Assembly (NCBI RefSeq): GCF_030068615.1 | Contig: NZ_JASJOC010000003.1 | Span: 124,001-188,000, forward strand | Origin: Halostagnicola sp. A-GB9-2 | GTDB taxonomy: Archaea; Halobacteriota; Halobacteria; Halobacteriales; Natrialbaceae | Direction: 5' to 3' | Length of the DNA: 64,000 nt | In this document: positions 54,130 through 62,565 of the stretch, piece after piece | How the letters are laid out: each line of letters starts with the position of its first letter | Numbering within the stretch: the stretch's first letter is position 1 | Program-made: the position numbers and the translations under genes | Notes under the pieces: generated by a model | What the model saw: the letters and a program-made list of their open reading frames with translations, nothing else | The model's database searches: none | What the model was told of the DNA's origin: nothing

Positions 54130-54561
54130 TCAGTTGTCTGTTTCCGGCCGGGGAACGATCGTCATCGGGGTCGTCGTCAGCTTCGAAAGCCGTTCGGTCG
54201 TACTGCCGATTATCGCCCCCGTCAGCCCGCTCGTTCCTCGCTGGCCGACGACGAGCAGATCCGCGTCGATCTCTTCGGCATACTCGAGAATGGTGTCGGA
54301 CGGCTTCCCTCGCAAGATGTCGACTCGGATCTGGAGATCGTTGCCGCCGTAGGCTTCGCGCGTCTCTTCGACCAGCCGGCTCGCGGCCTCGTTGAGTTCG
54401 TCGACCTGTTCGACGCCGAAGGTCATCGGCGACGTCGTCGTTTCGACGACGGTGAGCACGTGGACGATCGCGTCGGTGCTCTTTGCGAGGGAGATTGCGT
54501 GCTCGAGGGCGTTCTCCGCGGAATCGCTGTCGTCGATCGCAACGAGGATGTGGTCGTACAT
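54130..54561 (-). CDS. universal stress protein (UspA)
   Basis: A 143-residue ATP-binding stress protein. The start MYDHILVAIDDSDSAENALEHAI and the ATP motif GQRGTSGLTGAIIGSTTERL (G-2x-G-9x-G-S/T) are intact. The ATG at 54561 is chosen over an ATG 12 codons earlier. It follows DUF2267 by 69 bases, within a small stress-related group. Confidence 0.9.
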   Translation of the reverse strand: MYDHILVAIDDSDSAENALEHAISLAKSTDAIVHVLTVVETTTSPMTFGVEQVDELNEAASRLVEETREAYGGNDLQIRVDILRGKPSDTILEYAEEIDADLLVVGQRGTSGLTGAIIGSTTERLSKLTTTPMTIVPRPETDN

Positions 54562-54630
54562 AGTGGATATAGCGGTCGTGCGTGTCTCGTTTGTCAACCA
54601 ATATAAGAGATGCCGGTTCTGCCGCCTCGA

Positions 54631-55050
54631 TCACTCCTCCGCTGTGGTCTCCTCGCTCGCCTCGTCTGCTTCGTGATCGACGGCCTCGAACAATCGCTCG
54701 AAATCCTCAGGCAACTGGCTGCGGGCTTTCTCGAGGTTCCCCGACGGTGTATCCTCGGCGATGACGGCCACGATTTGCTGAGCGTGATAGTTGGCATCGG
54801 AGCGGTCGACCCCCTCCCGCTCGGCGACTCGGTCGAGAAACTCCGAGTAGTCAAAGCGCTGTCCGTGATCCGCTTGGGTGAGGTAGCGATCGATCTCCAT
54901 CGGCAACGGGCTTGCGAGATCGGTCGCTTCCCCCTCGTGGAGGCGCTCACCGAGCGTCGTCAGGGTCGCCCGTATCGCGCGGACCGCCTGGCCCAGCTGT
55001 GCGAACTCGAGTCTGTGGTGTACCTGTCCGGTGAACTCCTTGTAATTCAT
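54631..55050 (-). CDS. DUF2267-type protein
   Basis: A 139-residue protein with the DUF2267 pattern: MNYKEFTGQVHHRLEFAQLGQAVRAIRATLTTLGERLHEGEATDLASPLPMEI, then FDYSEFLDRVAERE. The family is helical and is often near stress and UspA genes. Function unknown. Two TATA-like boxes precede the ATG, described separately. The ATG at 55050 gives the usual N-terminus. Confidence 0.85.
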   Translation of the reverse strand: MNYKEFTGQVHHRLEFAQLGQAVRAIRATLTTLGERLHEGEATDLASPLPMEIDRYLTQADHGQRFDYSEFLDRVAEREGVDRSDANYHAQQIVAVIAEDTPSGNLEKARSQLPEDFERLFEAVDHEADEASEETTAEE

Positions 55051-55075
55051 CGTCACTGGGGGCCACACCGTGAAG

Positions 55076-55112
55076 CGGTATATAGCGCAGGGACCGGTAT
55101 ATAATGCAGGGA
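55076..55112 (-). promoter_or_regulatory. duplicated TATA element upstream of DUF2267
   Basis: CGGTATATAGCGCAGGGA (55076-55093) and CGGTATATAATGCAGGGA (55095-55112) match at 16 of 18 positions, with a 19-base spacing. On the minus strand each contains TATATA. The near copy is 29-33 bases before the ATG at 55050, the leaderless position; the far copy is 47-52 bases away. Confidence 0.55.
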
Positions 55113-55367
55113 GCAAACGAACACGCGTGGGTCTTACCCGATTTCGTCCGCGGACTTTCGTTCGCGCACCTGGTCCCGAATACGATCAGAACCGTGACCG
55201 TACGATCTGCAGGGAAAACTGGGACAAGTCCTGATCTCGTATTATTTTCAATGTGGTTTATGGCCGCCAACACGGACTGAAATTTCCCGGCGCTAGGAAG
55301 GAACGGACTGGCGTACGCGCCGAATCCAACGCCGAGAACTCCCCACTGATAGTGAATACCGCACCGA

Positions 55368-55400
55368 TCCCGGACAAGGTACACTCTTTATCGTCCGGGA
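55368..55400 (+). promoter_or_regulatory. inverted repeat flanking the TATA box of the lipid reductase gene
   Basis: TCCCGGAC (55368-55375) and GTCCGGGA (55393-55400) form an 8-base inverted repeat around CTTTATCG, a TATA-like element 22-29 bases before the ATG at 55414. The right half overlaps the expected transcription start, a typical repressor position. Confidence 0.5.
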
Positions 55401-55413
55401 CAGTCGGGATAAC

Positions 55414-56646
55414 ATGAACGACGAGTACGATGTGGTGATCGCCGGCGCAGGCCCCGCTGGGGCCCAGTGTGCACGGGATCTCGCGGCGCGGGACTACGAC
55501 ACCGTCGTCCTCGAGACGGAGGTCGAAGACGAGTTCCCGCGACAGTCGAACAAATCGACCGCCGGCACCTTCCCGTCGATGATGTCCGCGTTCGGGATAC
55601 CCGACGACGTCGTGATGAACTACACCGAGAACGTCGTCCTCGAGTCGCCCAACGAGTACTACGTCCGACAGCAACCGGGCGCGGTCCTCGAGTTCGCCGA
55701 GTTCAAACGCTATCTGGTCGCCGACAGTCAGGAGAACGGTGCGGAGTACATTTTCGACGCCCACGTCACGGAGCCGATCACGGAGAACGGGACGCCGATC
55801 GGTGTCCGATACAACGGCTCCGAGGAGGTGTACGCCGACGTCGTGATCGACGCGACGGGCCCGAGTGCACCGCTCGCAAAGAAACTGGGCGTCAGCGATC
55901 TGGAGCGTCAGAATCACGCCATCGGGATCGAGTACGAACTCGAGGGGATCGAGATCGACCGACAGGGCTACGCGGATCTGACCGACGCAATGATGCTTCG
56001 ACTGGATCACGACCTCGCGCCCGGGGGCTACTCGTGGATCTTCCACACGGGCGAGGACACGGCCAAGGTCGGCCTCTGTTACATCCAGAACGACAGCCAC
56101 CAGCACTACGCGCGCGACGATTTCAGCATCGACGACTATCTCCAACACTGGCTCGACACCGACCCCCGATTCGCCGACGCCTCGAGACTCGAGGGGAAAC
56201 AACACCGCGGCTCGGCGCACATCCAGATGCCGGGTCAGCTGTACACGGATCGGTTCATGGCCATCGGCGACACCGTCCCAACCGTCGACCCGCTCTGGGG
56301 AGAAGGAATCAACAAGTGTATGCGATCGGGTCGGGCCGCCGCGACCGCGGCCGACGCTTGCCTCAAACACGGCGAACTCGAGCCGACAGCCGAGAACCTC
56401 GAGGTCTACGAGACTCTCTGGCACCGAGACGTCGCACCCAACATGGATTCGCGGCTCCTGATGACGGAACTGCTCTATCTCGCGTCGAACGAACGATACG
56501 ACCGGCTGATGGCGGATCTCTCGGACCTGGACGACGACACCCTCGCGAAGGCCAACAAGGGGAGCAAACGGGCGATTTTACAACTGCTGTCTCCCGGCGA
56601 TCTTCCGTTGCTCGCGACGTTCGCCCGTCAGCGACTCGGCCGGTAG
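55414..56646 (+). CDS. geranylgeranyl reductase-family protein
   Basis: A 410-residue FAD-dependent enzyme that saturates isoprenoid chains, likely in archaeal membrane lipids or menaquinone. Marks are VVIAGAGPAGAQCARDLAA (FAD binding), FPRQSNKSTAG, DATGPSAPLAKKL, and FMAIGDTVPTVDPLWGEGINKCMRSG (second FAD site). The length is typical. The protein resembles the digeranylgeranylglycerophospholipid reductases, but the exact substrate cannot be told. It has a palindromic promoter. Confidence 0.85.
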   Translation: MNDEYDVVIAGAGPAGAQCARDLAARDYDTVVLETEVEDEFPRQSNKSTAGTFPSMMSAFGIPDDVVMNYTENVVLESPNEYYVRQQPGAVLEFAEFKRYLVADSQENGAEYIFDAHVTEPITENGTPIGVRYNGSEEVYADVVIDATGPSAPLAKKLGVSDLERQNHAIGIEYELEGIEIDRQGYADLTDAMMLRLDHDLAPGGYSWIFHTGEDTAKVGLCYIQNDSHQHYARDDFSIDDYLQHWLDTDPRFADASRLEGKQHRGSAHIQMPGQLYTDRFMAIGDTVPTVDPLWGEGINKCMRSGRAAATAADACLKHGELEPTAENLEVYETLWHRDVAPNMDSRLLMTELLYLASNERYDRLMADLSDLDDDTLAKANKGSKRAILQLLSPGDLPLLATFARQRLGR

Positions 56647-56710
56647 TCTCGTTATTCGAGCGAATCGCGTTTCTCTCCTACTTATTCTCTCTTCTTTCTC
56701 TCCGCCGTCC

Positions 56711-57502
56711 TCACTCGATTGAGCCTCCGTCGACGACCTCCGGTTCGTCCCAGTCCGTTTCGGTATCCACGAATAGTTCGAGCGCCACGAGCGAGAGCGC
56801 GAAGGGAACGATCCCGAACGCAATCATCTCGAGCGTTCCCGGATTGGTGACGACGAACGCATCGTCGGCCCACCCGCCGGCGAACAACTGCTGGACGGTC
56901 TGGAAGGCGACGTGAAAACCGATACACGCCCAGACGTCGCCGGTGATGGCTCGGATCAGTCCGAGCACGGCGGCCACTGCGAGGAAGATTACGACGCGTT
57001 CGACCGTGGGCGCGGCTCCGATGGCGACCGCCCAGAGGGTAAACAGGACCGCCTGACCGCCCACCGCCAATCGCTGTGGATACGCGGTGGCGAGGTTACG
57101 ATGGAGGTATCCGCGAAACACCAACTCCTCGTGAAACGCCTCGTAGAGGAACACGAGCACCATCAGGCTGGCGACGAGCAGCAGTAGCTCGCCGAGGGAC
57201 GTCTCGAGGGTTATCTCGACCCATCCGAGGGCCACGACCGCCGTCAACCCGACGGCGGCGGGAAGTAAGTAACACGCCGTTCCGATCAGGAACGACCACC
57301 AGCCGGACCGAAGCGGAGAGAGTCCCAACCCGGCCCACGGGCGTCGGTCGAGAACGCGGCAGGCCAGTACGACCACCGGAACGGTCAGTACGGTAGCGAG
57401 GACGGCCGACACGACGTGTCCGGTGCGATCGTAGCCCGCGCCGAAGGCCGCTCGGCTCACGTACTGGATGACGAGCCAGATCAGCGTTACGGCGACGAAC
57501 AT
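56711..57502 (-). CDS. CPBP-family intramembrane metalloprotease
   Basis: A 263-residue protein with about eight membrane segments. EELVFR at residues 125-130 is the Abi/CPBP glutamate motif, and a His in GFHVAF is the second metal site. These proteases process prenylated or peptide substrates. An in-frame stop lies 13 codons before the ATG at 57502, so the start is well constrained, although the first helix seems to begin just before it. Confidence 0.85.
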   Translation of the reverse strand: MFVAVTLIWLVIQYVSRAAFGAGYDRTGHVVSAVLATVLTVPVVVLACRVLDRRPWAGLGLSPLRSGWWSFLIGTACYLLPAAVGLTAVVALGWVEITLETSLGELLLLVASLMVLVFLYEAFHEELVFRGYLHRNLATAYPQRLAVGGQAVLFTLWAVAIGAAPTVERVVIFLAVAAVLGLIRAITGDVWACIGFHVAFQTVQQLFAGGWADDAFVVTNPGTLEMIAFGIVPFALSLVALELFVDTETDWDEPEVVDGGSIE

Positions 57503-57725
57503 GGCCGCGATCCGTACGAACAGGAAGCGCGATTCTCAGCGCCGTCGCCACAGCCCCCGTTGGCGTCATCCGTCCGCTTCGGATCCGCATCACCCATGCC
57601 TCGTATTGCGTTCCCAACTGCGACTCTCTTGAATCTTCTCGCGGCTACCTAACACAACTGCGAGAACTGGAGACTCGATCGTTTTTCCGAATGCTCGTCT
57701 CAACGACGGTTTCGAGAACGATCGA

Positions 57726-58466
57726 CTACACCTGCTCGGGCAGCCAGCCGCCGTCGACCTCGACGTTCTCGCCGCTCACGTACTCGTTGTCGGGATCGAG
57801 GAAGAAGTACAGCGGTCGGATCAGATCCTCGAAGCTCGCCGGCCGCCCTCGAGGCAACTTTTCGGGGAACTCCTCGGAGTTTTCGACGACGTACGGCGAG
57901 ATGGCGTTAACGGTGATCCCGTCGTCCTGCGTATCGGCGGCGAGCATTCGCGTGAACTGGAGGACGCCGGTTTTGGCGACGAAGTACGGGAAGTTTTTGG
58001 GGTTGACCATCGCCCGGTCGCTCGAGGCGTAGCCGACGTTGACGATCCGGCCGTAGCCCGCCTCGCGCATTTCGGGGAGGACCCGCTTCGAACAGAGGGC
58101 GGTGCCGTTGAGGTTCGTCTCGAGGACCTGGTTCCACGTCTCGAGGTCGATATCTTCCCAGTGTGACGGGGCGAAGTCGCCGACGTTGTTCACGAGCACG
58201 TCGACGGAGCCGAGTTCAGATTCGACGGCCGAGACGAGCCCGTCGACGGAGTCGGGATCAGTGACATCTCCCTGCACCGTCATCGAGTCGGCCGCGCCGC
58301 GTTCGTCGGCGGTGGCGGCGACCGCTCGAGCCTCGTCGGCGCTCGTGTGGTAGTGAACCGCGGTTTTCGCACCGCGTTCGGCCGTTGCCAGCAGAAGTTC
58401 TCGTCCCACGCCTCGTCCGCTGCCGGTGACGAGGACGACCTGGTCCGTGAGGTCGGGTCCGTTCAT
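57726..58466 (-). CDS. short-chain dehydrogenase/reductase
   Basis: A 246-residue NAD(P)-dependent oxidoreductase of the SDR family. TGSGRGVGRELLL is the cofactor loop (residues 14-26), VLVNNVGDFAP is the NNxG element, and PYFVAKTG carries the catalytic Tyr and Lys. A C-terminal DGGWLPEQV is typical. It has no clear operon partner and the substrate is unknown. Confidence 0.88.
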   Translation of the reverse strand: MNGPDLTDQVVLVTGSGRGVGRELLLATAERGAKTAVHYHTSADEARAVAATADERGAADSMTVQGDVTDPDSVDGLVSAVESELGSVDVLVNNVGDFAPSHWEDIDLETWNQVLETNLNGTALCSKRVLPEMREAGYGRIVNVGYASSDRAMVNPKNFPYFVAKTGVLQFTRMLAADTQDDGITVNAISPYVVENSEEFPEKLPRGRPASFEDLIRPLYFFLDPDNEYVSGENVEVDGGWLPEQV

Positions 58467-58580
58467 ACACGCTCTCCGTCTGCCGCGGGGTTAGAAGTAT
58501 TGCACCGTGTCCGATGTTCGCGACCTTCAGTACTCGATAGTCAGTTAACGTTTAAGCGGGTAGGGTGAGTTTTCGGTTGT

Positions 58581-59036
58581 ATGTCGCTCGATACAATTTT
58601 ACTGGCCGTCGGCCCGACCGACTCCGACCGAATCGATGCGCTCGCACAGACAGTCGTCGACGTCGCCGCTCCGGCGGACGCGACCGTCGTTCTCGCACAC
58701 GTCTTCACGCAGGACGAGTACGAGGAAGTCTGTAGCCGTCTCGACTTCGATCAGGCTCGAGAGGATTTCGACGCGGACGACGTCGCGAACCACCATGCGA
58801 CGATTCGCGATCTCGAGGACGTGCTCAACGACCACGACGTCGCGTACGATGTCCGCGGTGCCGTCGGCGACCATGGCGAGACGATCGTCGATCTCGCGGA
58901 GGCCGTCGACGCCGATCGGGTCGTCGTCGGCGGACGGAAACGATCTCCGGCCGGCAAGGCGGTGTTCGGCTCGACTGCACAGGATATCCTGCTGTCGTCG
59001 CCGGCTCCCGTCACGTTCGTCCGCGGCGAAGACTGA
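58581..59036 (+). CDS. universal stress protein (UspA), second copy
   Basis: A 151-residue member with [21 protein letters not shown] and the ATP motif [21 protein letters not shown]. The middle is a His/Asp-rich acidic stretch. The TATA-like GTTTAAGCG is about 27 bases before the ATG. It is transcribed alone. Confidence 0.88.
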   Translation: MSLDTILLAVGPTDSDRIDALAQTVVDVAAPADATVVLAHVFTQDEYEEVCSRLDFDQAREDFDADDVANHHATIRDLEDVLNDHDVAYDVRGAVGDHGETIVDLAEAVDADRVVVGGRKRSPAGKAVFGSTAQDILLSSPAPVTFVRGED

Positions 59037-59235
59037 TCGGTTCACGACCGCGTAGCCGCCCGTTGCCGCGGAGGGTCTGTTCTGGCCGCGTTCAAGTGGC
59101 GACCCGTTCTCCGTCGCCTGAGCCGATAATCGGCTCCGAACTGGGAATTGCTCACCCGAACACTGTGGTATATGTTAACTCCAATTCGAGTAAACTGGCA
59201 ACTTAAGTAACGCCGCGGTCGTCAATACGATAGGA

Positions 59236-60216
59236 ATGGTCTACTACGCGGGCGTCGATCTCGGCGCGACGAACGTGCGTGCGGTCGTCGCTACGGACGA
59301 CGGGACGATCATCGGTCGGAGTCGGAACGCGACGCCACACGGTCCGACCGGAATCGATGTCACCGAAGGCGTCCTGGCGACGATACGAAACGCGTGTGAC
59401 GAGGCCGGCATCGGCCCGGAACAGGTCGTCGCCGCGGGAATCGGTTCGATCGGGCCGTTCGATCTTGCCGAGGGGGCCGTCATCGATCCGGCGAACCTCC
59501 CTGATACAATCGACCGGATTCCGCTGACGGGTCCGATCTCGAAACTCCTCGAGACCGACGAGGTCCACCTCCACAACGATACAGCCGCGGGGGTCATCGG
59601 CGAGCGCTTTCACGCAGACCGAAATCCGGACGACATGGTCTACGTCACGCTCTCCTCGGGTATCGGGGCCGGCGTCTGCTGCGACGGAAAAGTACTCACC
59701 GGATGGGACGGCAACGTCGGTGAGATCGGCCACTGCGTCGTCGATCCGCGGGAGCGACTCACCTGCGGTTGCGGCCGGGACGGCCACTGGGAAGCCTACT
59801 GTTCGGGGAACGCGATCCCGGACTACACCCGACTGCTCGCCGAAGACGACCCGACGATTTCGACCGATCTCCCGCTCGAGGACCCTGATTTTACCGCGAA
59901 AGACGTCTTCGACCTGGCCGGCGAGGACGAACTGGCCGACTACACGATCGAGCAACTCGCCCACTGGAACGCCATGGGCGTGACGAACATCATCCACTCG
60001 TTTGCACCCCTCCTCGTTTCCTTCGGCGGTGCCGTCGCGTTGCACAACGAGGAACTCGTCGTCGACCCGATCCGGGAACGCGTCTCGGAGATGGTGATGA
60101 CGAACGTTCCTGAGATTCGCGTAACCGATCACGGCGACGACGTCGTCGTCGAAGGTGCCATCGCGAGCGCTCTGACCGGCGGAACCGGCGATCGGCGTCG
60201 GCTCGAGAGCGATTGA
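59236..60216 (+). CDS. ROK-family sugar kinase (glucokinase-like)
   Basis: A 326-residue ATP-dependent sugar kinase. AGVDLGATNVRA (phosphate site), HNDTAAGVIGE (substrate Asp), SSGIGAGVCCDGKVLTG and the zinc motif CGCGRDGHWEAYCSG identify the ROK family. The sugar is probably glucose or a related hexose, inferred only from the family. A TATA-like CTTAAGTAA is about 28-36 bases before the ATG. Confidence 0.9.
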   Translation: MVYYAGVDLGATNVRAVVATDDGTIIGRSRNATPHGPTGIDVTEGVLATIRNACDEAGIGPEQVVAAGIGSIGPFDLAEGAVIDPANLPDTIDRIPLTGPISKLLETDEVHLHNDTAAGVIGERFHADRNPDDMVYVTLSSGIGAGVCCDGKVLTGWDGNVGEIGHCVVDPRERLTCGCGRDGHWEAYCSGNAIPDYTRLLAEDDPTISTDLPLEDPDFTAKDVFDLAGEDELADYTIEQLAHWNAMGVTNIIHSFAPLLVSFGGAVALHNEELVVDPIRERVSEMVMTNVPEIRVTDHGDDVVVEGAIASALTGGTGDRRRLESD

Positions 60217-60337
60217 GACGAGCGCGAGCGAACTCGAAGGAGCCGTCGGACGTTCGCAGGGCGGTTGCCGTACTCGCGAGGTGGTGATCGCGTTTGCGAG
60301 GCGGTGCATTATTGGTCGCCGCGCCCGGTTTTCCAGT

Positions 60338-61741
60338 ATGCGACGACGAGCCGTGCTGCAGGCGACCGGCGGCGCGGGACTGTCCTTCTCGGTCGCCGGC
60401 TGTCTGTTCGACACCGGTCCCGAGGACGTGTCCGAACCCCTCTACGAGCCCCTCGATAGCACCTCGCTCGAGGGGGCCGCCGAAGCCGTGGTCGGCGACG
60501 ACGGCGAGACAGCCTACGTAGCCAGCGTCGACGGGTTCGCGACCGTTGACGTGACCGATCCGGAGGAGCTGACGGTGCTGGCCGAGCCGAAAAACCTCCT
60601 CGAGGACGAAAACGCGGGCGAGTTCGAGGGCGAACCGTTCTTGGATATCCTCGACGTGAAAGTCGGTGACGAGCGACTCGTAGTTCCCGGCCCGGCCAAC
60701 GAGGGGATGGGGGATGTCTTTCACGGGTTTTTAGTGTACGACGTGAGCGACCCCGCGGAGCCGGTCCTCGCGGCCGAACCGTACGAAACGGGCTATCACA
60801 TCCACAACTGCTTCGTCGACGGTGACTTGCTTTACGTGGTCGCGAACTACGTTCGCGCCGACTCGAGTGCTGGCGGCGGTTCGACGCTTGCTGACGATGG
60901 TACCGACGACAACATCACCGACGCGCCGACGAACCCGCTCGTCGTCTTCGACATCTCAGGGGGCGACATCGAGGAGATCGGGCGCTGGTCCTTACTCGAG
61001 TACGACCCGGAGTGGACGGACGTCGACTGGATCCTTCGCTATCTCCACGACGTGTACGTCCGCGACGACCTCGCGGTGCTCGCCTACTGGAACGCGGGAA
61101 CGTTCTTGCTCGACGTGAGCGACCCCGCCGACCCGCAGTTCGTCTCGAGGCTCCTCGAGACCGACCTCGAGACGCAACTCGAGTACGACACCCGGTCGGA
61201 GATCCGGGACGCCCAGCTCGGACTGCCCGGAAACGACCACTACTCGGCGGTCGACGACACCGGCGAGATACTTGCGATCGGCCGAGAGAGCTGGGAGACC
61301 GGCCTCGAGGGGGCGGACGGCGCGGGTGGCATCGATATCTACGATCTGAGCGACCCGTCCGATCCGGTCTACCGGTCGACGATCGACGCCCCGGAGGGGT
61401 ACGACGAGTCGTACAACGGCGAGCCGTGGACGACCTCACACAACTTCGAGCTGCGGGACGGAGAGCTCTACTCGTCGTGGTACGAAGGCGGCGTGAAGAT
61501 CCACGACCTCTCCGATCTCGAGTCCCCGGAAGAGCTCGCCTGGTGGCGCGAACCGACGAACGGCTCCTTCTGGACGGCCCGCGTGCTCGAGCCCGGCGAG
61601 TCGTTCGTCGCGAGCAGCACCGCCTACACGAACACGGACGGTCCGGAGAGCAGGCTGTACACGTTCCCGATCGAGTCGGGTGAACAGGCCGATCCGCCGT
61701 CGCTGACCGACTCGGGCGTCTTCAGTTCGGACGACGAGTGA
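60338..61741 (+). CDS. LVIVD-repeat lipoprotein, Tat-type signal
   Basis: A 467-residue secreted protein. The N-terminus has MRRRAVLQATGGAGLSFSVAGC: twin arginines, a hydrophobic stretch and a lipobox Cys. The mature region is a beta-propeller of LVIVD-type repeats (VTDPEELTVL, VSDPAEPVL, VSDPADPQFVS, LSDPSDPVY). It should be anchored outside the membrane. Function unknown; LVIVD proteins often take part in cell surface structures. The ATG at 60338 is preferred to one at 60281 for the signal peptide. Confidence 0.85.
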   Translation: MRRRAVLQATGGAGLSFSVAGCLFDTGPEDVSEPLYEPLDSTSLEGAAEAVVGDDGETAYVASVDGFATVDVTDPEELTVLAEPKNLLEDENAGEFEGEPFLDILDVKVGDERLVVPGPANEGMGDVFHGFLVYDVSDPAEPVLAAEPYETGYHIHNCFVDGDLLYVVANYVRADSSAGGGSTLADDGTDDNITDAPTNPLVVFDISGGDIEEIGRWSLLEYDPEWTDVDWILRYLHDVYVRDDLAVLAYWNAGTFLLDVSDPADPQFVSRLLETDLETQLEYDTRSEIRDAQLGLPGNDHYSAVDDTGEILAIGRESWETGLEGADGAGGIDIYDLSDPSDPVYRSTIDAPEGYDESYNGEPWTTSHNFELRDGELYSSWYEGGVKIHDLSDLESPEELAWWREPTNGSFWTARVLEPGESFVASSTAYTNTDGPESRLYTFPIESGEQADPPSLTDSGVFSSDDE

Positions 61742-61880
61742 TCGTCGATTCCGACGAAAGTGACCGTCGAATCGACCACCGTTCGTCCGATCGACGGCTC
61801 GAACGAATCAGCCCTCTAAACCTTCACAATCGTTCGGACGCAGCGGAACGTATTCTTTCCTTGAGACACTAGTGGGACCA

Positions 61881-62246
61881 ATGAGTGAATCCCAGGAGGA
61901 ACCGTCGCTCCACGAGCGCGTCGAAAAGTGGCTCGCCCGGGAGATGCCGATCATCCAGATGCACGGGGGAACGAGCGCAGTTCGGACGGCGGATCCGGAC
62001 ACCGGCGAAGTGATCATCGAACTCGGCGGCGGCTGTAGCGGCTGCTCGGTGAGCGACGTGACGACGGGAAACATCGAAGCGGAACTCCTCAAATGGGACG
62101 AAATCGAGGATATCACCGTTCGGGTCCCCGACGCTCGAGACCAACTCGGCGGCCCCGATCAGGCCGAATCGATCATGGGAATCGACCGAACCGAAGGCGG
62201 TCGCGGTGATTGGGGGTCGTCGAACCCCGGCAAGGACCATCTGTAG
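61881..62246 (+). CDS. NifU-type iron-sulfur scaffold protein
   Basis: A 121-residue protein with the NifU C-terminal domain (LHERVEKWLAREMPIIQMHGGTSAVR, then GGGCSGCSVSDVTTGNIEAEL). The two Cys bind a cluster for delivery. The C-terminus is an acidic tail ending GKDHL. Its stop codon is in the first of three tandem 24-base units. The ATG at 61881 is used. Confidence 0.85.
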   Translation: MSESQEEPSLHERVEKWLAREMPIIQMHGGTSAVRTADPDTGEVIIELGGGCSGCSVSDVTTGNIEAELLKWDEIEDITVRVPDARDQLGGPDQAESIMGIDRTEGGRGDWGSSNPGKDHL

Positions 62247-62300
62247 GTAGCTGGCAAGGTCTCTCTGTAGGTGGCTGGCAGGGACCATCTGTGGGTAGAG
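62229..62300. repeat. three tandem 24-base repeats ending a gene
   Basis: Units start GGCAAGGACCATCTGTAGGT (62229), GGCAAGGTCTCTCTGTAGGT (62253) and GGCAGGGACCATCTGTGGGT (62277). The first holds the last five codons and TAG of the NifU-like gene; the second repeats them with a TAG in frame; the third has TGG. All keep the gene's reading frame. Confidence 0.8.
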
Positions 62301-62557
62301 CAGTTGGCCGAACTCGGACCGCATCGCGTGTTCGGGATACCGTTTCTGGATTTGCATTTGGTTTTCTCACCCCGCTGGGACTCCCGTCCTGCCGGGACAC
62401 AGCGGTAGGATACGTCGATAGCCGGCCAGCCCTCGGGCGATGTATGGTAGGCGTTAGCGAGGCCGGACAGTTTTGGGAACGACTATACGTTTTTACCCGC
62501 CCATTACTCAGATACTGACTATGACGACGTGTAGACGCCTTCGGGGAGGTACCGACG
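62247..62557 (+). other. 311-base intergenic segment with tandem repeat and promoter
   Basis: The first part contains the tail repeats of the NifU-like gene. The rest holds no convincing gene apart from a 14-codon leader frame. A TATA-like run TTTTTAC at 62490-62496 lies 25-31 bases before the ATG at 62521. Confidence 0.5.
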
Positions 62558-62565
62558 ATGGGTGA
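62521..62565 (+). CDS. putative 14-residue leader peptide
   Basis: A tiny frame encoding MTTCRRLRGGTDDG, with three threonine codons, starts at 62521, at the position expected for a leaderless transcript start. Its TGA overlaps the ACT gene's ATG by 8 bases. Within it lies GGAGGT (62545-62550), a full ribosome binding site 7 bases before the ATG of the ACT gene. Such a layout could couple or regulate translation. No homology evidence is possible at this length. Confidence 0.35.
   Translation: MTTCRRLRGGTDDG
62545..62550 (+). promoter_or_regulatory. strong Shine-Dalgarno site of the ACT-domain gene
   Basis: GGAGGT ends 7 bases before the ATG at 62558. Most genes in this window lack such a site, so translation here likely begins internally on a transcript with a leader. 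Confidence 0.6.

Larger units (their letters stand above)
55051..55413. other. 363-base divergent intergenic region
   Basis: This gap between DUF2267 (minus) and the geranylgeranyl reductase gene (plus) has no convincing coding frame. It holds the duplicated minus-strand TATA box at 55076-55112 and, at the other end, the symmetric promoter of the reductase gene at 55368-55400. A short AT-rich part lies near 55240-55260. Confidence 0.5.

Noticed and set aside
59203-60414. A 403-codon minus-strand frame across the ROK kinase gene
   Set aside because: Antisense shadow; the ROK motifs on the plus strand are complete.
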